Shown one piece after another: positions 1 to 7,645 of a DNA stretch of 41,033 bases. Both the position numbers and the translations under genes were made by a program. The stretch is from NCBI GenBank assembly GCA_003553565.1, contig PWER01000126.1, positions 1 through 41,033 on the forward strand. The letters are read 5' to 3'. The notes under the pieces were generated by a model. It was not told where the DNA came from and did not search any database. It was given only the letters and a program-made list of their open reading frames with translations. The DNA is from Nitriliruptoria bacterium. Lineage in GTDB: Bacteria > Actinomycetota > Nitriliruptoria > Euzebyales > Egibacteraceae. Positions within the stretch are counted from its first letter, which is position 1; each line of letters begins with the position of its first letter.

Positions 1-801
1 CTCGCCAGGGGGCCGCCAGCGGCGGCTCGGTGGCGTGCAGGCGACGTCGGTGGTGGGCTCGCTGCCGTGGCGCGAGCCGGCCTGGGCGATCTCGACGACC
101 TCGTCGGCCAGGCGGTCGGCGTGAGCGCGGAAGCGCCTCGGCGGTAGCGACACGGCCAGCGCGGCGGGCACGTCGAGCGTGCCGCGCAGCGGCGCGGCGA
201 TCGCGCACGCGCCGGTGGCCAGCTCCTCGCGCTCCACGGCGTAGCCGCGGGCGCGCACCAGGGCCAGCGCCACCTCGAGGGTCGGGCGGTCGGTGATCGT
301 CGCGGCGGTGTGGGCGCGCAGCCCGTGGGCGGCGAGGTAGTGGTCCAGCGCCGGCAGCGGCGCGTGCGCCAGCAGCGCCTTGCCGAGCGCGGTGGCGTGC
401 AGCGCTGCGGTGACCCGTCCGCGCAGCCCGGGCACCAGCGGCTGGCCGCGACGACCGAGCGTGGCCTGCACGACGAGCACGGTGTCCTCGACGGTGGCGA
501 GATAGCAGCGCTCGCCGGTGCGCTCGTGCAGCAGCCGCAGGCGCTGCGTCCCCGTGTCGGCCACCGCTGGAGCGGCGGGCTCGTGCCAGGACAGCGCGCG
601 ATAGGTGCCGGTGCGCCCGTGGCGCTCGGCGAAGCCCTCGGCGCACAGGCTGTTCAGCAGATACGTGGCGGTGGCCGTGCTCTTGCCGAGCGCCGCGGCG
701 ACCTCGTCGGCTGTGCGGCCGGTCGGCTGCTGCTCCAGCAGCCGCAGCACACGCAAGACCGCCTGGGCCGTCTTGAGCGTCCTGCCCGCGCCTGCTGGCA
801 A
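1..801 (-). CDS. IclR-family transcriptional regulator (C-terminus cut by window edge)
   Basis: The reading frame is open from a TTG at 801 to the left edge (267 codons visible). It begins with a winged helix-turn-helix (TLKTAQAVLRVLRLLEQQP..RTADEVAAALGKSTATATYLLNSL) and continues into an IclR effector-binding domain (ALHATALGKALLAHAPLPAL, then EREELATGACAIAAPLRG). This order and length fit IclR regulators of about 250 residues, so only a short tail should be missing. A TAG lies in frame upstream, and TTG is the only usable start after it; a GGGGGAG stretch sits just before it. The gene has its own promoter and palindromic operator, consistent with autoregulation, which is common in the family. 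The ligand and target genes are unknown; the targets may lie left of the window. Confidence 0.88.
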   Translation of the reverse strand, partial: MPAGAGRTLKTAQAVLRVLRLLEQQPTGRTADEVAAALGKSTATATYLLNSLCAEGFAERHGRTGTYRALSWHEPAAPAVADTGTQRLRLLHERTGERCYLATVEDTVLVVQATLGRRGQPLVPGLRGRVTAALHATALGKALLAHAPLPALDHYLAAHGLRAHTAATITDRPTLEVALALVRARGYAVEREELATGACAIAAPLRGTLDVPAALAVSLPPRRFRAHADRLADEVVEIAQAGSRHGSEPTTDVACTPPSRRWRPPGE

Positions 802-818
802 GGCTCCCCCTGGGATGG

Positions 819-834
819 CCGGGTCTGGACCCGG
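819..834. promoter_or_regulatory. Palindromic operator candidate over the IclR transcription start
   Basis: CCGGGTC-TG-GACCCGG is a perfect 7-base inverted repeat with a 2-base centre. It directly abuts the -10 box, so a bound dimer would block transcription start. Autorepression by the IclR protein is the simplest reading; binding is inferred. Confidence 0.5.
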
Positions 835-864
835 AACCTACGGGTTGGTCGCCGTCGATGGCAA
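835..864 (-). promoter_or_regulatory. Sigma70-type promoter for the IclR gene
   Basis: On the minus strand TTGCCA (864 to 859), an 18-base spacer and TAGGTT (840 to 835) form a good housekeeping promoter. The TTG start at 801 lies about 34 bases beyond the -10 box. Confidence 0.55.
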
Positions 865-880
865 CACCCATCAGAGGCAC

Positions 881-919
881 CTGCACATGCTGCACAGACA
901 ACGACAACCATGTGCAGCA
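881..919. promoter_or_regulatory. Nested inverted repeats with TGCACA boxes upstream of the IclR promoter
   Basis: Two overlapping perfect 9-base inverted repeats occur here: CTGCACATG (881-889) with CATGTGCAG (909-917), and TGCTGCACA (888-896) with TGTGCAGCA (911-919). TGCACA appears at 882 and 891 and inverted at 911. The block lies 17 to 55 bases upstream of the -35 box, a position typical for an activator or co-operative repressor site. It is in the 193-base gap between the two regulator genes and could also fold as RNA. Confidence 0.5.
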
Positions 920-994
920 GAGGGCGGCGCTGTGGGCTGCAGCGACCGTGGCGACGAGGTTGCGGCCGCCGGCGGCACTGCGCGCCGAGGCCTG

Positions 995-1858
995 TCAGCC
1001 GGCGCCGGAGACCAGCTCGGATCCCGAGGCCAGCTCCTCGAGCGAGGCGAGATAGCGCGCCCCGAGCTCGTCGGCCAGCTCACGGCTCACGCCCTGCCCG
1101 CCGAGCAGCGGGCTGTGGCCGGTGGTCTCCACCACGACCTCGCGCAGGCGCTCGAGGACCGCACGCTCCAGGTCGGGGCGGGTCACCGAGAGGCACACCA
1201 GCTCGGCGGGCACGATCTGCAGGAAGGTGTGCAGGTCGTCGGCAGGCACGTTGGCGCCCAGGTGATGCACGTCCCAGCCCGCGGCGCGCAGGAAGTCCGC
1301 CACCATCGTCGAGGCGAGCACGTGGTGGTCACCTGCCGGGGTCAGCGTCACCGCGGTGCCACGGCTGGGTCCGCGGCGCCGGAAGTGGTCGCCCAGCCGG
1401 GCCACGAGGGAGCTGACGATCTCGGTGGCCCGGTGCTCCTCGGCCACCGAGATGCGCCCGTCGACCCAGTCGTCGCCGATGCGGTGCATCACGGGGGTCA
1501 GCAGACGCACGTACACGTCGCCGACCGGCGCGCCGTCCGTGATGACCTTGCGGACCAGCGCACCGGCCTCCGAGCGCTCTCCGGCGAGCAGCAGCCGGTG
1601 CAGCGCGTCGACATGGGTGTCCCAGTCGGTGCCCCCACCGTCGGTGGGCGCGGCCACGTCCACCTGTCGCTCCTGCAGGAACGCCTCGAGGTCCCTGGCG
1701 CGCACGCGCAGGCGCCCGCCCGTCTTGAACGCGGGCAGGTCCCCGCGGCGCACCCACCGGTACGCCGTCATGTAGTGGACCTTCAGCCGATCGGCGGCCT
1801 CTTGCAGCGTGAGCAGCGTGTCGTCACGGCCGGCGTCGTCTGGATCGCCTTCTGCCAC
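995..1858 (-). CDS. CarH/LitR-like cobalamin-binding regulator with excisionase-type HTH
   Basis: This 287-residue protein is probably a B12-dependent transcription regulator. Residues 14-64 form a DNA-binding domain of the excisionase/BldC type (LLTLQEAADRLKVHYMTAYR.., KTGGRLRVRARDLEAFL). Residues 80-160 resemble the B12-capping helical bundle, including the W-x9-EH signature of CarH (W131, E141, H142). Residues 165-280 are a B12-binding fold with D177-x-H179-x-x-A182, where H179 is the expected lower ligand of cobalt and Ala replaces the usual Gly. The position next to W131, which is His132 in Thermus CarH and ligates cobalt after light, is Val here. The start is GTG with a GAGG ahead of it. 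It lies between the IclR gene and dacB, all on the minus strand. AdoCbl binding is likely; light sensing is uncertain. Confidence 0.82.
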   Translation of the reverse strand: MAEGDPDDAGRDDTLLTLQEAADRLKVHYMTAYRWVRRGDLPAFKTGGRLRVRARDLEAFLQERQVDVAAPTDGGGTDWDTHVDALHRLLLAGERSEAGALVRKVITDGAPVGDVYVRLLTPVMHRIGDDWVDGRISVAEEHRATEIVSSLVARLGDHFRRRGPSRGTAVTLTPAGDHHVLASTMVADFLRAAGWDVHHLGANVPADDLHTFLQIVPAELVCLSVTRPDLERAVLERLREVVVETTGHSPLLGGQGVSRELADELGARYLASLEELASGSELVSGAG

Positions 1859-1916
1859 GGTGGCCCTCGTCTCCGACTCGGTGTCGGGCGGCTGCGGGGC
1901 AGCGCGCCACGTCGGC

Positions 1917-3491
1917 TCAGGATACGTGATCGTGGCCGCTCGTTGGCACGTCTTCGTCCTCGTTGCAGCCCTCGAGGTCGCAGCCCAGCAGGTCGCGGGT
2001 GAGGATCAGGGCGAGGTCGTCGATCAGCGGCAGCGCCTCACCCAGCGCCTCGCCGCCGAGCTCGTCGGCCATGACCGCCAGGTGCCAGCGCCCGGTGGGC
2101 CCCTGCACATGGGCGGTGAGGCTGCGCGCATCCCTCAGGGTGCCGGTCTTGCCGCGCAGCAGGCCCTCCGCCTCGGTGCCGGTCAGGCGGCGTCGCAGCG
2201 TGCCCGACTCGCCGGCCACGGCCATCAGCTCGGTCCACAGCCCGCCGTCGGGCCCTGCCCGCTCGATGGCGTCGAGCCTCACCAGCTGGCGGGCGGTGAG
2301 CCGCGCGTCGCGCGAGAGCCCCGAGCCGTCCGGCAGGCGCGCGCCGGTGGGATCGATGCCGCGCCGCGCGAGCGCCGAGCGGGTCAGCGCCTCGGCGCTG
2401 TCCCACGTCCCCTCGCCCTCCTCGGCTGCGGCCAGCCGCCAGAGCCCGTCGGCCAGGTGGTTGTCGCTCTCCTGCACCGCGTAGACCAGCAGCTCCTCCA
2501 GCGGCGGGCTGTCGAGCTCGGCTAGCGCCGAGCCCTCCAGCGCGAGCCCGTCATCGACGTGGGCGGGCTCGTCGTCGGCGACCTCGACGTCCTCCTCCTC
2601 CAGCAGCTCGATGAGGACCGTGGCGGCCTCGAGCGCGGGGTCGTCGGCCGGCGCGCCAACGAGCTGCTCGCCGCGCTCGAACAGCTCGCGCCCGGCGTTG
2701 ATGGTCAGCCCCGAGGAGTAGCCGGCGTGGCCGCGGTCGAGGTAGCGCTGGCGCCAGCCCTCGGGCTCGGGCTCGTGGGGCAGGATCCGCGCGTCCGCTA
2801 GGACGGCTCCCTCCACCACGTCGATGTCGTCGGCGAGCTCCGCTGTGAGGTCCTCCAGCGGGGTGCGTGGGCGCTGGGGGTTGGCGTCGTCCTGCCACGG
2901 CTCGCCCAGCACCGGGTCTCCTCCACCGACCAGCACGAGGTCGCCCTCGACGACGCCGTCCTCGACCGGCCCGGTCGCGTGCACCTCGGTGGTGAAGCGG
3001 TGGTCGGCGTCGAAGACCTCCAGCGCCCGTGCGGCGGTCAGGAGCTTCACGGTGGAGGCGGGCACGCGCGGCTCGTCGGCCTGGTAGGTCATCTGGGTCA
3101 CGCCGTCGGGCCCGGCGACGGCGACGCTGACGTCCTCCAGCGGTGCGGCGTCGGCGATGCGCTCCTCGAGCGCGGCCACCACCTCGTCGTCCAGCTCGGG
3201 CACGGGCCCGATGTCGCTGGGGTGGTGCGGGCCCTGGGCGTCGAGGTCGCCCAGGCGCTGCTCGCCGTCGCGGCCCTCCTCCTGCGACGAGCCATCCGGG
3301 TCGCCGTCGTCACCCTCCTCGTCAGTGTCGCCAGGGTCGCCAGCCCCCACCGCTCCTGGCCCTGACGCCGGGGGAGGCTCGGGGTCCGACGACGCATCAC
3401 CGGCGTCCAGGACCAGCAGCAGAAGGCTCGCGCTCACGAGCAGCGCGATGCCGAGCAGCGTGAGGCCGAGCAGCGGTCGCTTCATCCTCAT
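1917..3491 (-). CDS. dacB: D-alanyl-D-alanine carboxypeptidase/endopeptidase, S13 family (PBP4 type)
   Basis: This periplasm-facing enzyme trims D-Ala from peptidoglycan stem peptides or cuts cross-links. It has an N-terminal membrane helix or signal anchor (KRPLLGLTLLGIALL, residues 4-27), then an acidic Asp/Glu/Gly/Ser-rich linker of about 75 residues. The S13 catalytic domain follows, with SxxK at S146-TVK-149 (ASTVKLL), SxN in QESDNHLADGL and KTG in RGKTGTLRDA. All three motifs are intact, so it should be active. At about 524 residues it is in the family range. Two ATG codons 6 bases apart (3491 and 3485) are plausible starts and neither has a strong ribosome site; a longer frame to 3533 adds residues ahead of the signal sequence and is less likely. 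Confidence 0.9.
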   Translation of the reverse strand: MRMKRPLLGLTLLGIALLVSASLLLLVLDAGDASSDPEPPPASGPGAVGAGDPGDTDEEGDDGDPDGSSQEEGRDGEQRLGDLDAQGPHHPSDIGPVPELDDEVVAALEERIADAAPLEDVSVAVAGPDGVTQMTYQADEPRVPASTVKLLTAARALEVFDADHRFTTEVHATGPVEDGVVEGDLVLVGGGDPVLGEPWQDDANPQRPRTPLEDLTAELADDIDVVEGAVLADARILPHEPEPEGWRQRYLDRGHAGYSSGLTINAGRELFERGEQLVGAPADDPALEAATVLIELLEEEDVEVADDEPAHVDDGLALEGSALAELDSPPLEELLVYAVQESDNHLADGLWRLAAAEEGEGTWDSAEALTRSALARRGIDPTGARLPDGSGLSRDARLTARQLVRLDAIERAGPDGGLWTELMAVAGESGTLRRRLTGTEAEGLLRGKTGTLRDARSLTAHVQGPTGRWHLAVMADELGGEALGEALPLIDDLALILTRDLLGCDLEGCNEDEDVPTSGHDHVS

Positions 3492-3549
3492 GCGACCATA
3501 CCGCCATCCACAGCGCGGCGAGGGTGTCCGCACCCCGCCGCGGTGCGGC

Positions 3550-4824
3550 TCACGGGAGCTCGAAGGTGGCCACCGACTCGATCGCTGCGGTGTGGGGGAA
3601 GCAGTCCACCGGCGTCACGTCGAGGAGCCTCGCGCCGAGATCGGCCAGTGTGCGCGCGTCTCGCGCCAGCGCGGCGGGATCGCACGAGACGTAGACCACT
3701 CGGCGCGCACCGAGGCGCGGCAGCGCCTCGCACACCGCGGGGCCGGCGCCGCGTCGGGGCGGGTCGAGGACCACGACGTCGGCTTCCTCCTCGTCGGCGT
3801 GGTCGGCCAGCCAGGACCCGACGTCAGCGGCGACGACCGTGGCCGAGGCCGCCTCGAGGTTGCGGCGCGCGTCGCGCACCGCACCGCGATGGTGCTCGAC
3901 GGCGGTGACGTGCGCTCCGTCGGCAGCCAGCGCGGCGGCGAACAGCCCGACGCCGGCGTACAGGTCGAGGACGTGGCGGCCGGTGACCGACCCGGCTGCC
4001 TCGCGGACCGTGGCCACCAGGGCCTCGGCGGCCTCGGGGCCGGCTTGGAAGAACACGCCGCTGGAGACCTGGAGCGCGAGCCCGGCGACCTCCTCGATGG
4101 CGGTGGGGTCGCCGCGCAGCGCCACCGGCGGTCCCGCATCGACCACCGCTACGGCCGGGGCCGCCGCTGGCAGCGGCGGCAGCGCGTCCGGGCCCGGGCG
4201 CACCAGCAGCCCGCCGCTGCCCTGCGAGCCGGCGTGCACCTCGACGGACTCCACACCGGGCCAGGCATCTCCCGCGGCCTCGCGCAGCGCCTGGGCCTGC
4301 GGGGTGAGCAGCGGGCAGCGATCCACCGGGCGCACCGCGTGGCTGCCCGGCTCGCGGAACCCCAGCTGCCCGTGGTCGTCCACCGCGAAGCGGGCGCGGC
4401 TGCGATAGCCCCAGGGGCCGGTGGGCACCGGCTCGCGCACCGGCGGGGCGCTGAACCGCCCGATCCGCTCGAGCTGCTCGACCAGGACGCGGTGCTTGAG
4501 CGCCAGCTGCGCCTGCGGTTGCGCGTGCTGCAGGGCACAGCCGCCGCAGGTGGGCGCCTCGGCCGGCCAGGGGCCGGCGTAGGGGCAGGGCGGGGTGACC
4601 CGGTCCGGGCTGGCCTCCACCACCGCGACGAGCTCGCCGCGTGCCCACCGCTTCTTGGTCTGGGTGACCGTGATGTCGACGGTCTCGCCGGGCAGCGCGT
4701 AGGGCACGAAGCAGGCGCGCCCGTCGGGCAGCCGCGCCACGCCCTCCATGCCATGGGAGATGCCGTGGACCACCACGCGGTGCTGGCCCGGCTCGGCGGC
4801 GGGGTCCTTGGGGGTCGGGGGCAC
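3550..4824 (-). CDS. TrmA/RlmD-type RNA (uracil-5-)-methyltransferase
   Basis: This 424-residue enzyme should transfer a methyl group from SAM to C5 of uridine in rRNA or tRNA. A TRAM RNA-binding domain occupies residues 15-70 (GMEGVARLPDGRACFVPYALPG). Cysteines in PPCPYAGPWP, TCGGCALQH and VDRCPLL fit the four ligands of the 4Fe-4S cluster in RlmD. The SAM loop is DLYAGVGLFAAALA, the DPP motif is VVLDPPRRGAG, and the catalytic nucleophile is Cys381 in YVSCDPAAL. The GTG start has AGGAG six bases upstream. Substrate choice (23S rRNA U1939, U747 or tRNA U54) cannot be read from sequence. It follows prmA on the same strand, giving two translation-related methyltransferases in a row. Confidence 0.92.
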   Translation of the reverse strand: MPPTPKDPAAEPGQHRVVVHGISHGMEGVARLPDGRACFVPYALPGETVDITVTQTKKRWARGELVAVVEASPDRVTPPCPYAGPWPAEAPTCGGCALQHAQPQAQLALKHRVLVEQLERIGRFSAPPVREPVPTGPWGYRSRARFAVDDHGQLGFREPGSHAVRPVDRCPLLTPQAQALREAAGDAWPGVESVEVHAGSQGSGGLLVRPGPDALPPLPAAAPAVAVVDAGPPVALRGDPTAIEEVAGLALQVSSGVFFQAGPEAAEALVATVREAAGSVTGRHVLDLYAGVGLFAAALAADGAHVTAVEHHRGAVRDARRNLEAASATVVAADVGSWLADHADEEEADVVVLDPPRRGAGPAVCEALPRLGARRVVYVSCDPAALARDARTLADLGARLLDVTPVDCFPHTAAIESVATFELP

Positions 4825-4882
4825 GCGGGCTCCTAGCGTGGGCGATGGCGCGTGGGGCGGTGGCGTGGTGGCGGCGTGCCGG

Positions 4883-5758
4883 TCAGCCGCTGGGGCGCGG
4901 GCGGCGGGACCGACGGTGGGTGCTGCGCTGGTGCGGCGCCGGCGCGGCGACCGGTCGGCGCCCGATCAGCACCGCCCACTGCGCCCCGCGTCGCACCAGC
5001 ACCGGCAGGCCCGCCGCGTCGAGCGCCGCGGTGGCCTCGTCGACCCGCTCCAACGACACGCCGGAGGCGACCAGCGTGCCGCCCTCGGCGAGCGCGTCCA
5101 CCAGCGCGGGGGCCTGCGCCGACAGCGTGGCGGTGTCGAGGTTGGCCACCACCACCGCGAAGCCGCCGGTGGGGGGCGGGACGGCTGCGACATCGCCCTC
5201 GTGCACCGTGAGCGTGACGCCGTTGGTCGTGGCGGCCTCGCGCGTGGCGGCGGTCGCCAGCGGGTCGACGTCGCAGGCCACGACGGGGTCGGCGCCCAGG
5301 CGCGCCGCGGCGAGGGCCAGCACGCCCGACCCACAGCCCACGTCGAGCACCGAGCGGCCCGCGAGCTCCAGCTCCTGCAGGGCGGCCAGGCAGCCCGCGG
5401 TGGTCTCGTGGTGGCCGGTGCCAAAGGCCTGGCCGGGCTCGAGCACCAGGGTCGTCGCGTCCGGCGCGCCCAGCCACGGCGGGGCGATCGTCAGCTGCCC
5501 GACCGTGATCGGGGTGACGCCCTCACGCCACGCGGCGTGCCAGTCGCGCTCGGGCACCGGATCCCAGCGGCCCTCCCACGGCAGGTCCGCGACGGGCTCG
5601 GGGAAGTACAGGACGGCGCCCTCGACGTCCTCGACGACCCCTAGCAGCCCGGCCTCCTCCAGGACAGGCCGATGGACGTCGACCGCCTCGAGGTCAGCCG
5701 CGACGCGCACCGCCCATGCGGCCGCCGGGGTCTCCTGCGGCGGGTGCTCGTCGGTCAT
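4883..5758 (-). CDS. prmA: Ribosomal protein L11 methyltransferase
   Basis: PrmA trimethylates lysines and the N-terminus of ribosomal protein L11. This protein has 291 residues, the family size. It shows the linker and substrate loop LEPGQAFGTGHHETTAGCL, the SAM-binding glycine loop DVGCGSGVLALAAA, the acidic ribose-binding segment ACDVDPLA, and VVANLDTATL where the family has VANIL. The ATG at 5758 overlaps the TGA of the haem monooxygenase gene by 4 bases (ATGA), so the two are probably translationally coupled. The same frame stays open to 6916, but the extension runs antisense to a well-supported plus-strand gene and was discarded. Confidence 0.93.
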   Translation of the reverse strand: MTDEHPPQETPAAAWAVRVAADLEAVDVHRPVLEEAGLLGVVEDVEGAVLYFPEPVADLPWEGRWDPVPERDWHAAWREGVTPITVGQLTIAPPWLGAPDATTLVLEPGQAFGTGHHETTAGCLAALQELELAGRSVLDVGCGSGVLALAAARLGADPVVACDVDPLATAATREAATTNGVTLTVHEGDVAAVPPPTGGFAVVVANLDTATLSAQAPALVDALAEGGTLVASGVSLERVDEATAALDAAGLPVLVRRGAQWAVLIGRRPVAAPAPHQRSTHRRSRRPRPSG

Positions 5759-6117
5759 GCTTGCTCGGCGCCGGCCTCGCGGGCGGTGACCACGTCGAAG
5801 GTCCAGACCTGCGCGTCGCTGGCGGCTGGGCCCTGCGACGTCGTGCGCGCGTGGCCGCGCTGGAACTCCTCGGACTCCAGCCACGCGCGGAAGTCCGCCT
5901 CGGAGTCCCACCAGGTCATGACGAGGTAGCGCTCGGTGCGCTCGGCGCCCTCCCCCTCGGGGGATGGGCCGTGCGCGTCGTCGGCGGGCCGCAGCAGCTC
6001 GAAGCGCTGGAAGCCAGGCCGCTGGTCGACCTCGCCGGCGCGGGCGGCGAAGCGGTCCTCGAGGGTGCTCGCGGCGTGGGCCGGGACGGCCAGCACGTTG
6101 ACGGCGACGAAGGTCAT
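5755..6117 (-). CDS. Haem-degrading monooxygenase, IsdG/HmoA/MhuD type (ABM fold)
   Basis: This 120-residue ferredoxin-like antibiotic-biosynthesis-monooxygenase protein carries the Asn-Trp-His triad of IsdG-type haem oxygenases: N7 (MTFVAVN), W79 and H89 (FRAWLESEEFQRGHAR). The W-to-H spacing of 10 matches IsdG. A Gly/Glu/Pro-rich insertion of about 13 residues before the triad Trp makes it longer than the usual 105-110. It probably opens haem to release iron, or protects against excess haem. The ATG at 6117 is preceded by GAGGAGGGCGAGG; a frame to 6147 has no better start. It is coupled to prmA downstream. A minus-strand TAGGCT at 6207-6202 may be its -10 box. Confidence 0.85.
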   Translation of the reverse strand: MTFVAVNVLAVPAHAASTLEDRFAARAGEVDQRPGFQRFELLRPADDAHGPSPEGEGAERTERYLVMTWWDSEADFRAWLESEEFQRGHARTTSQGPAASDAQVWTFDVVTAREAGAEQA

Positions 6118-6232
6118 GGAGCCTCGCCCTCCTCGGTGGCAGCACATCCGGCGCGGCGCGCTGTGTGCGCGGTGCGCTGGCGTGGTGGCTCGGTGCAGGG
6201 CAGCCTAGCCCTGACCAGAGGAGGAGGACGCC

Positions 6233-7036
6233 GTGGACCCCGCTGCCGCACTTGACGCTGCCGACCGAGGCCTGCTGGCCGTGGCCGGCCGCCGCGGACC
6301 GCTCCTGACCCCGATGGCGGCGTGGTGGGACGGCGCGGCGCTGTGGATGACCACCTCCGCCGACGCCGCCAAGGTCGAGGTGCTGCGCCGTGACCCGCGT
6401 TGCGCCTTCGCGGTCGTCCCCCACCGTGATGCGCCCGGAGCACTGGCCACCGGCACGGCGCGGATCCTTGGCCCCGACGAGCCGCTGCGCCTGGCGCTGC
6501 ACGCCCCGCCCATCGCCGGGGCCCTGACCGCGCTGGCGCTGCGCAACGTGCCGGCGGTGGCCGACTATGCCCGACGGGCGGCGCTGGTGCCCTCCCGCTG
6601 GCGTCTGGATCAGCGGGTCGTGCTCCGTGTCGCCGTCGAGCAGCTGGACCCGCTGCTGCCGCCCCCCCACGTGCTGGGCGTCCCCCCTGCGCTGCCCACC
6701 GAGCTCCCCCGCGAGGTGCGCCGGAAGGTCGGCGGTCGTCGCGAGGTGATGGTCGCGGTCGAGGGCGCGCCGCCGCAGCTGCACGCCGCGAGCTGGGCCG
6801 GCGGGCACACGCTGGCGTTCCCCCACGACACCACGCTGCCGCCCCGCGCCCGAGCCGCCGTGGCCGTCGACGCCGACGCCGGGCGACCCAGCCAGGTCAC
6901 CGGCGTGGTGCTGCACGGCACCCTGGAGCGCGACGGCGCGCTGGCGGTGGACCGCGCCACCTGGTGGCAGGGGTTCACGCTGGAGACCGTCGACGTCGCG
7001 CCGGCCTCCGCAGCCGGCATCACCCTGCCCGACTGA
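6233..7036 (+). CDS. Pyridoxamine-phosphate-oxidase-like FMN-binding split-barrel protein
   Basis: The N-terminal half (residues 8-130) looks like a PPOX/FMN split barrel (RGPLLTPMAAWWDGAALWMTT, KVEVLRRDPRCAFAVVPHRD, GTARILGPDEPLRLAL). The second half contains another barrel-like stretch (TLAFPHDTTLPPRARAAVAV, QVTGVVLHGTLERDGALAV). The family includes FMN, F420 and haem binders; which cofactor is used here is not visible. The GTG start at 6233 is preceded by a strong GAGGAGGA. The gene is divergent from the haem monooxygenase across 115 bases and is followed after 11 bases by a gene of unknown function, probably in one operon. Confidence 0.72.
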   Translation: MDPAAALDAADRGLLAVAGRRGPLLTPMAAWWDGAALWMTTSADAAKVEVLRRDPRCAFAVVPHRDAPGALATGTARILGPDEPLRLALHAPPIAGALTALALRNVPAVADYARRAALVPSRWRLDQRVVLRVAVEQLDPLLPPPHVLGVPPALPTELPREVRRKVGGRREVMVAVEGAPPQLHAASWAGGHTLAFPHDTTLPPRARAAVAVDADAGRPSQVTGVVLHGTLERDGALAVDRATWWQGFTLETVDVAPASAAGITLPD

Positions 7037-7047
7037 AGGGGCGCACG

Positions 7048-7557
7048 ATGGCCGCGCTGGTGCCCACCTGCGTGTGGCGGGTCGACCCGTCGCTGATCGA
7101 GGCGCTGGACGTGCGTCTCGGGCCGCCGCTGGACTCCTATGTGCGCGGCTGGCAGGTGTGGCTCGAGCCCAACGGCCCGCACGAGGCCACCCTCGAGTGG
7201 CGCCTGCACCCGCCGGCAGGCTTCGCGATGCCCCGCGGGGTCAACCCGCACGACCTGTTCGACCTCGTGCTCGGCGGTCTGGCCGAGGCCGAGCAGCCCG
7301 CCACCGACCCGCTCCCGCTCGGGCGCGAGCAGCGCCCTCTCGAGGGCGTGTGGGAGGTCCTCGAGGCGTTCCCCGCCTTCGAGGACGCCGTCGACCTCGA
7401 CGCGCTCGTGGGCTCGGTCACCGAGGTCCTCGGGCGCGCCCCGGACGCGGCCGGCCACGCCGACCACGCCCGCCTCGGCGACCTGTGGAAGGGCCACCGC
7501 GGCGACTTCTCGGTCGGTCAGGCGCTGCTGCAGACCCTCTCGCCGCTCGAGGGCTGA
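7048..7557 (+). CDS. Protein of unknown function, 169 aa
   Basis: I do not recognise this protein. It is acidic, rich in Leu, Pro and Trp (VWRVDPS, RGWQVWLEPNG, ATLEWRLHPP), and has no signal peptide or membrane segment. The N-terminal third reads as beta strands and the rest as helices. The ATG at 7048 has GAAGGGG upstream and lies 11 bases after the FMN-barrel gene, so the two are probably co-transcribed. High third-position GC and position support a real gene. An upstream extension to 6964 would overlap the neighbour and lacks a ribosome site. Confidence 0.7.
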   Translation: MAALVPTCVWRVDPSLIEALDVRLGPPLDSYVRGWQVWLEPNGPHEATLEWRLHPPAGFAMPRGVNPHDLFDLVLGGLAEAEQPATDPLPLGREQRPLEGVWEVLEAFPAFEDAVDLDALVGSVTEVLGRAPDAAGHADHARLGDLWKGHRGDFSVGQALLQTLSPLEG

Positions 7558-7633
7558 CACCACCCGCCGCAACCGCCCGCTGCGCCGGTGGCCGCGCCGC
7601 GACGCCTCGTGCGCGTCGGCGGGTCCAGCCCGC

Positions 7634-7639
7634 TACGGT
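7634..7639 (+). promoter_or_regulatory. TACGGT -10 box, probable leaderless start of the aminotransferase gene
   Basis: TACGGT is followed by exactly 6 bases and then ATG at 7646, and no Shine-Dalgarno sequence is present. This spacing is typical of leaderless mRNAs in actinobacteria. Confidence 0.45.
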
Positions 7640-7645
7640 GCCAGC

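Noticed and set aside
5759-6916. Upstream extension of the prmA frame to 677 residues on the minus strand
   Set aside because: The extension reads antisense through the haem monooxygenase region and the FMN-barrel gene and has no family features. PrmA is complete from the ATG at 5758.
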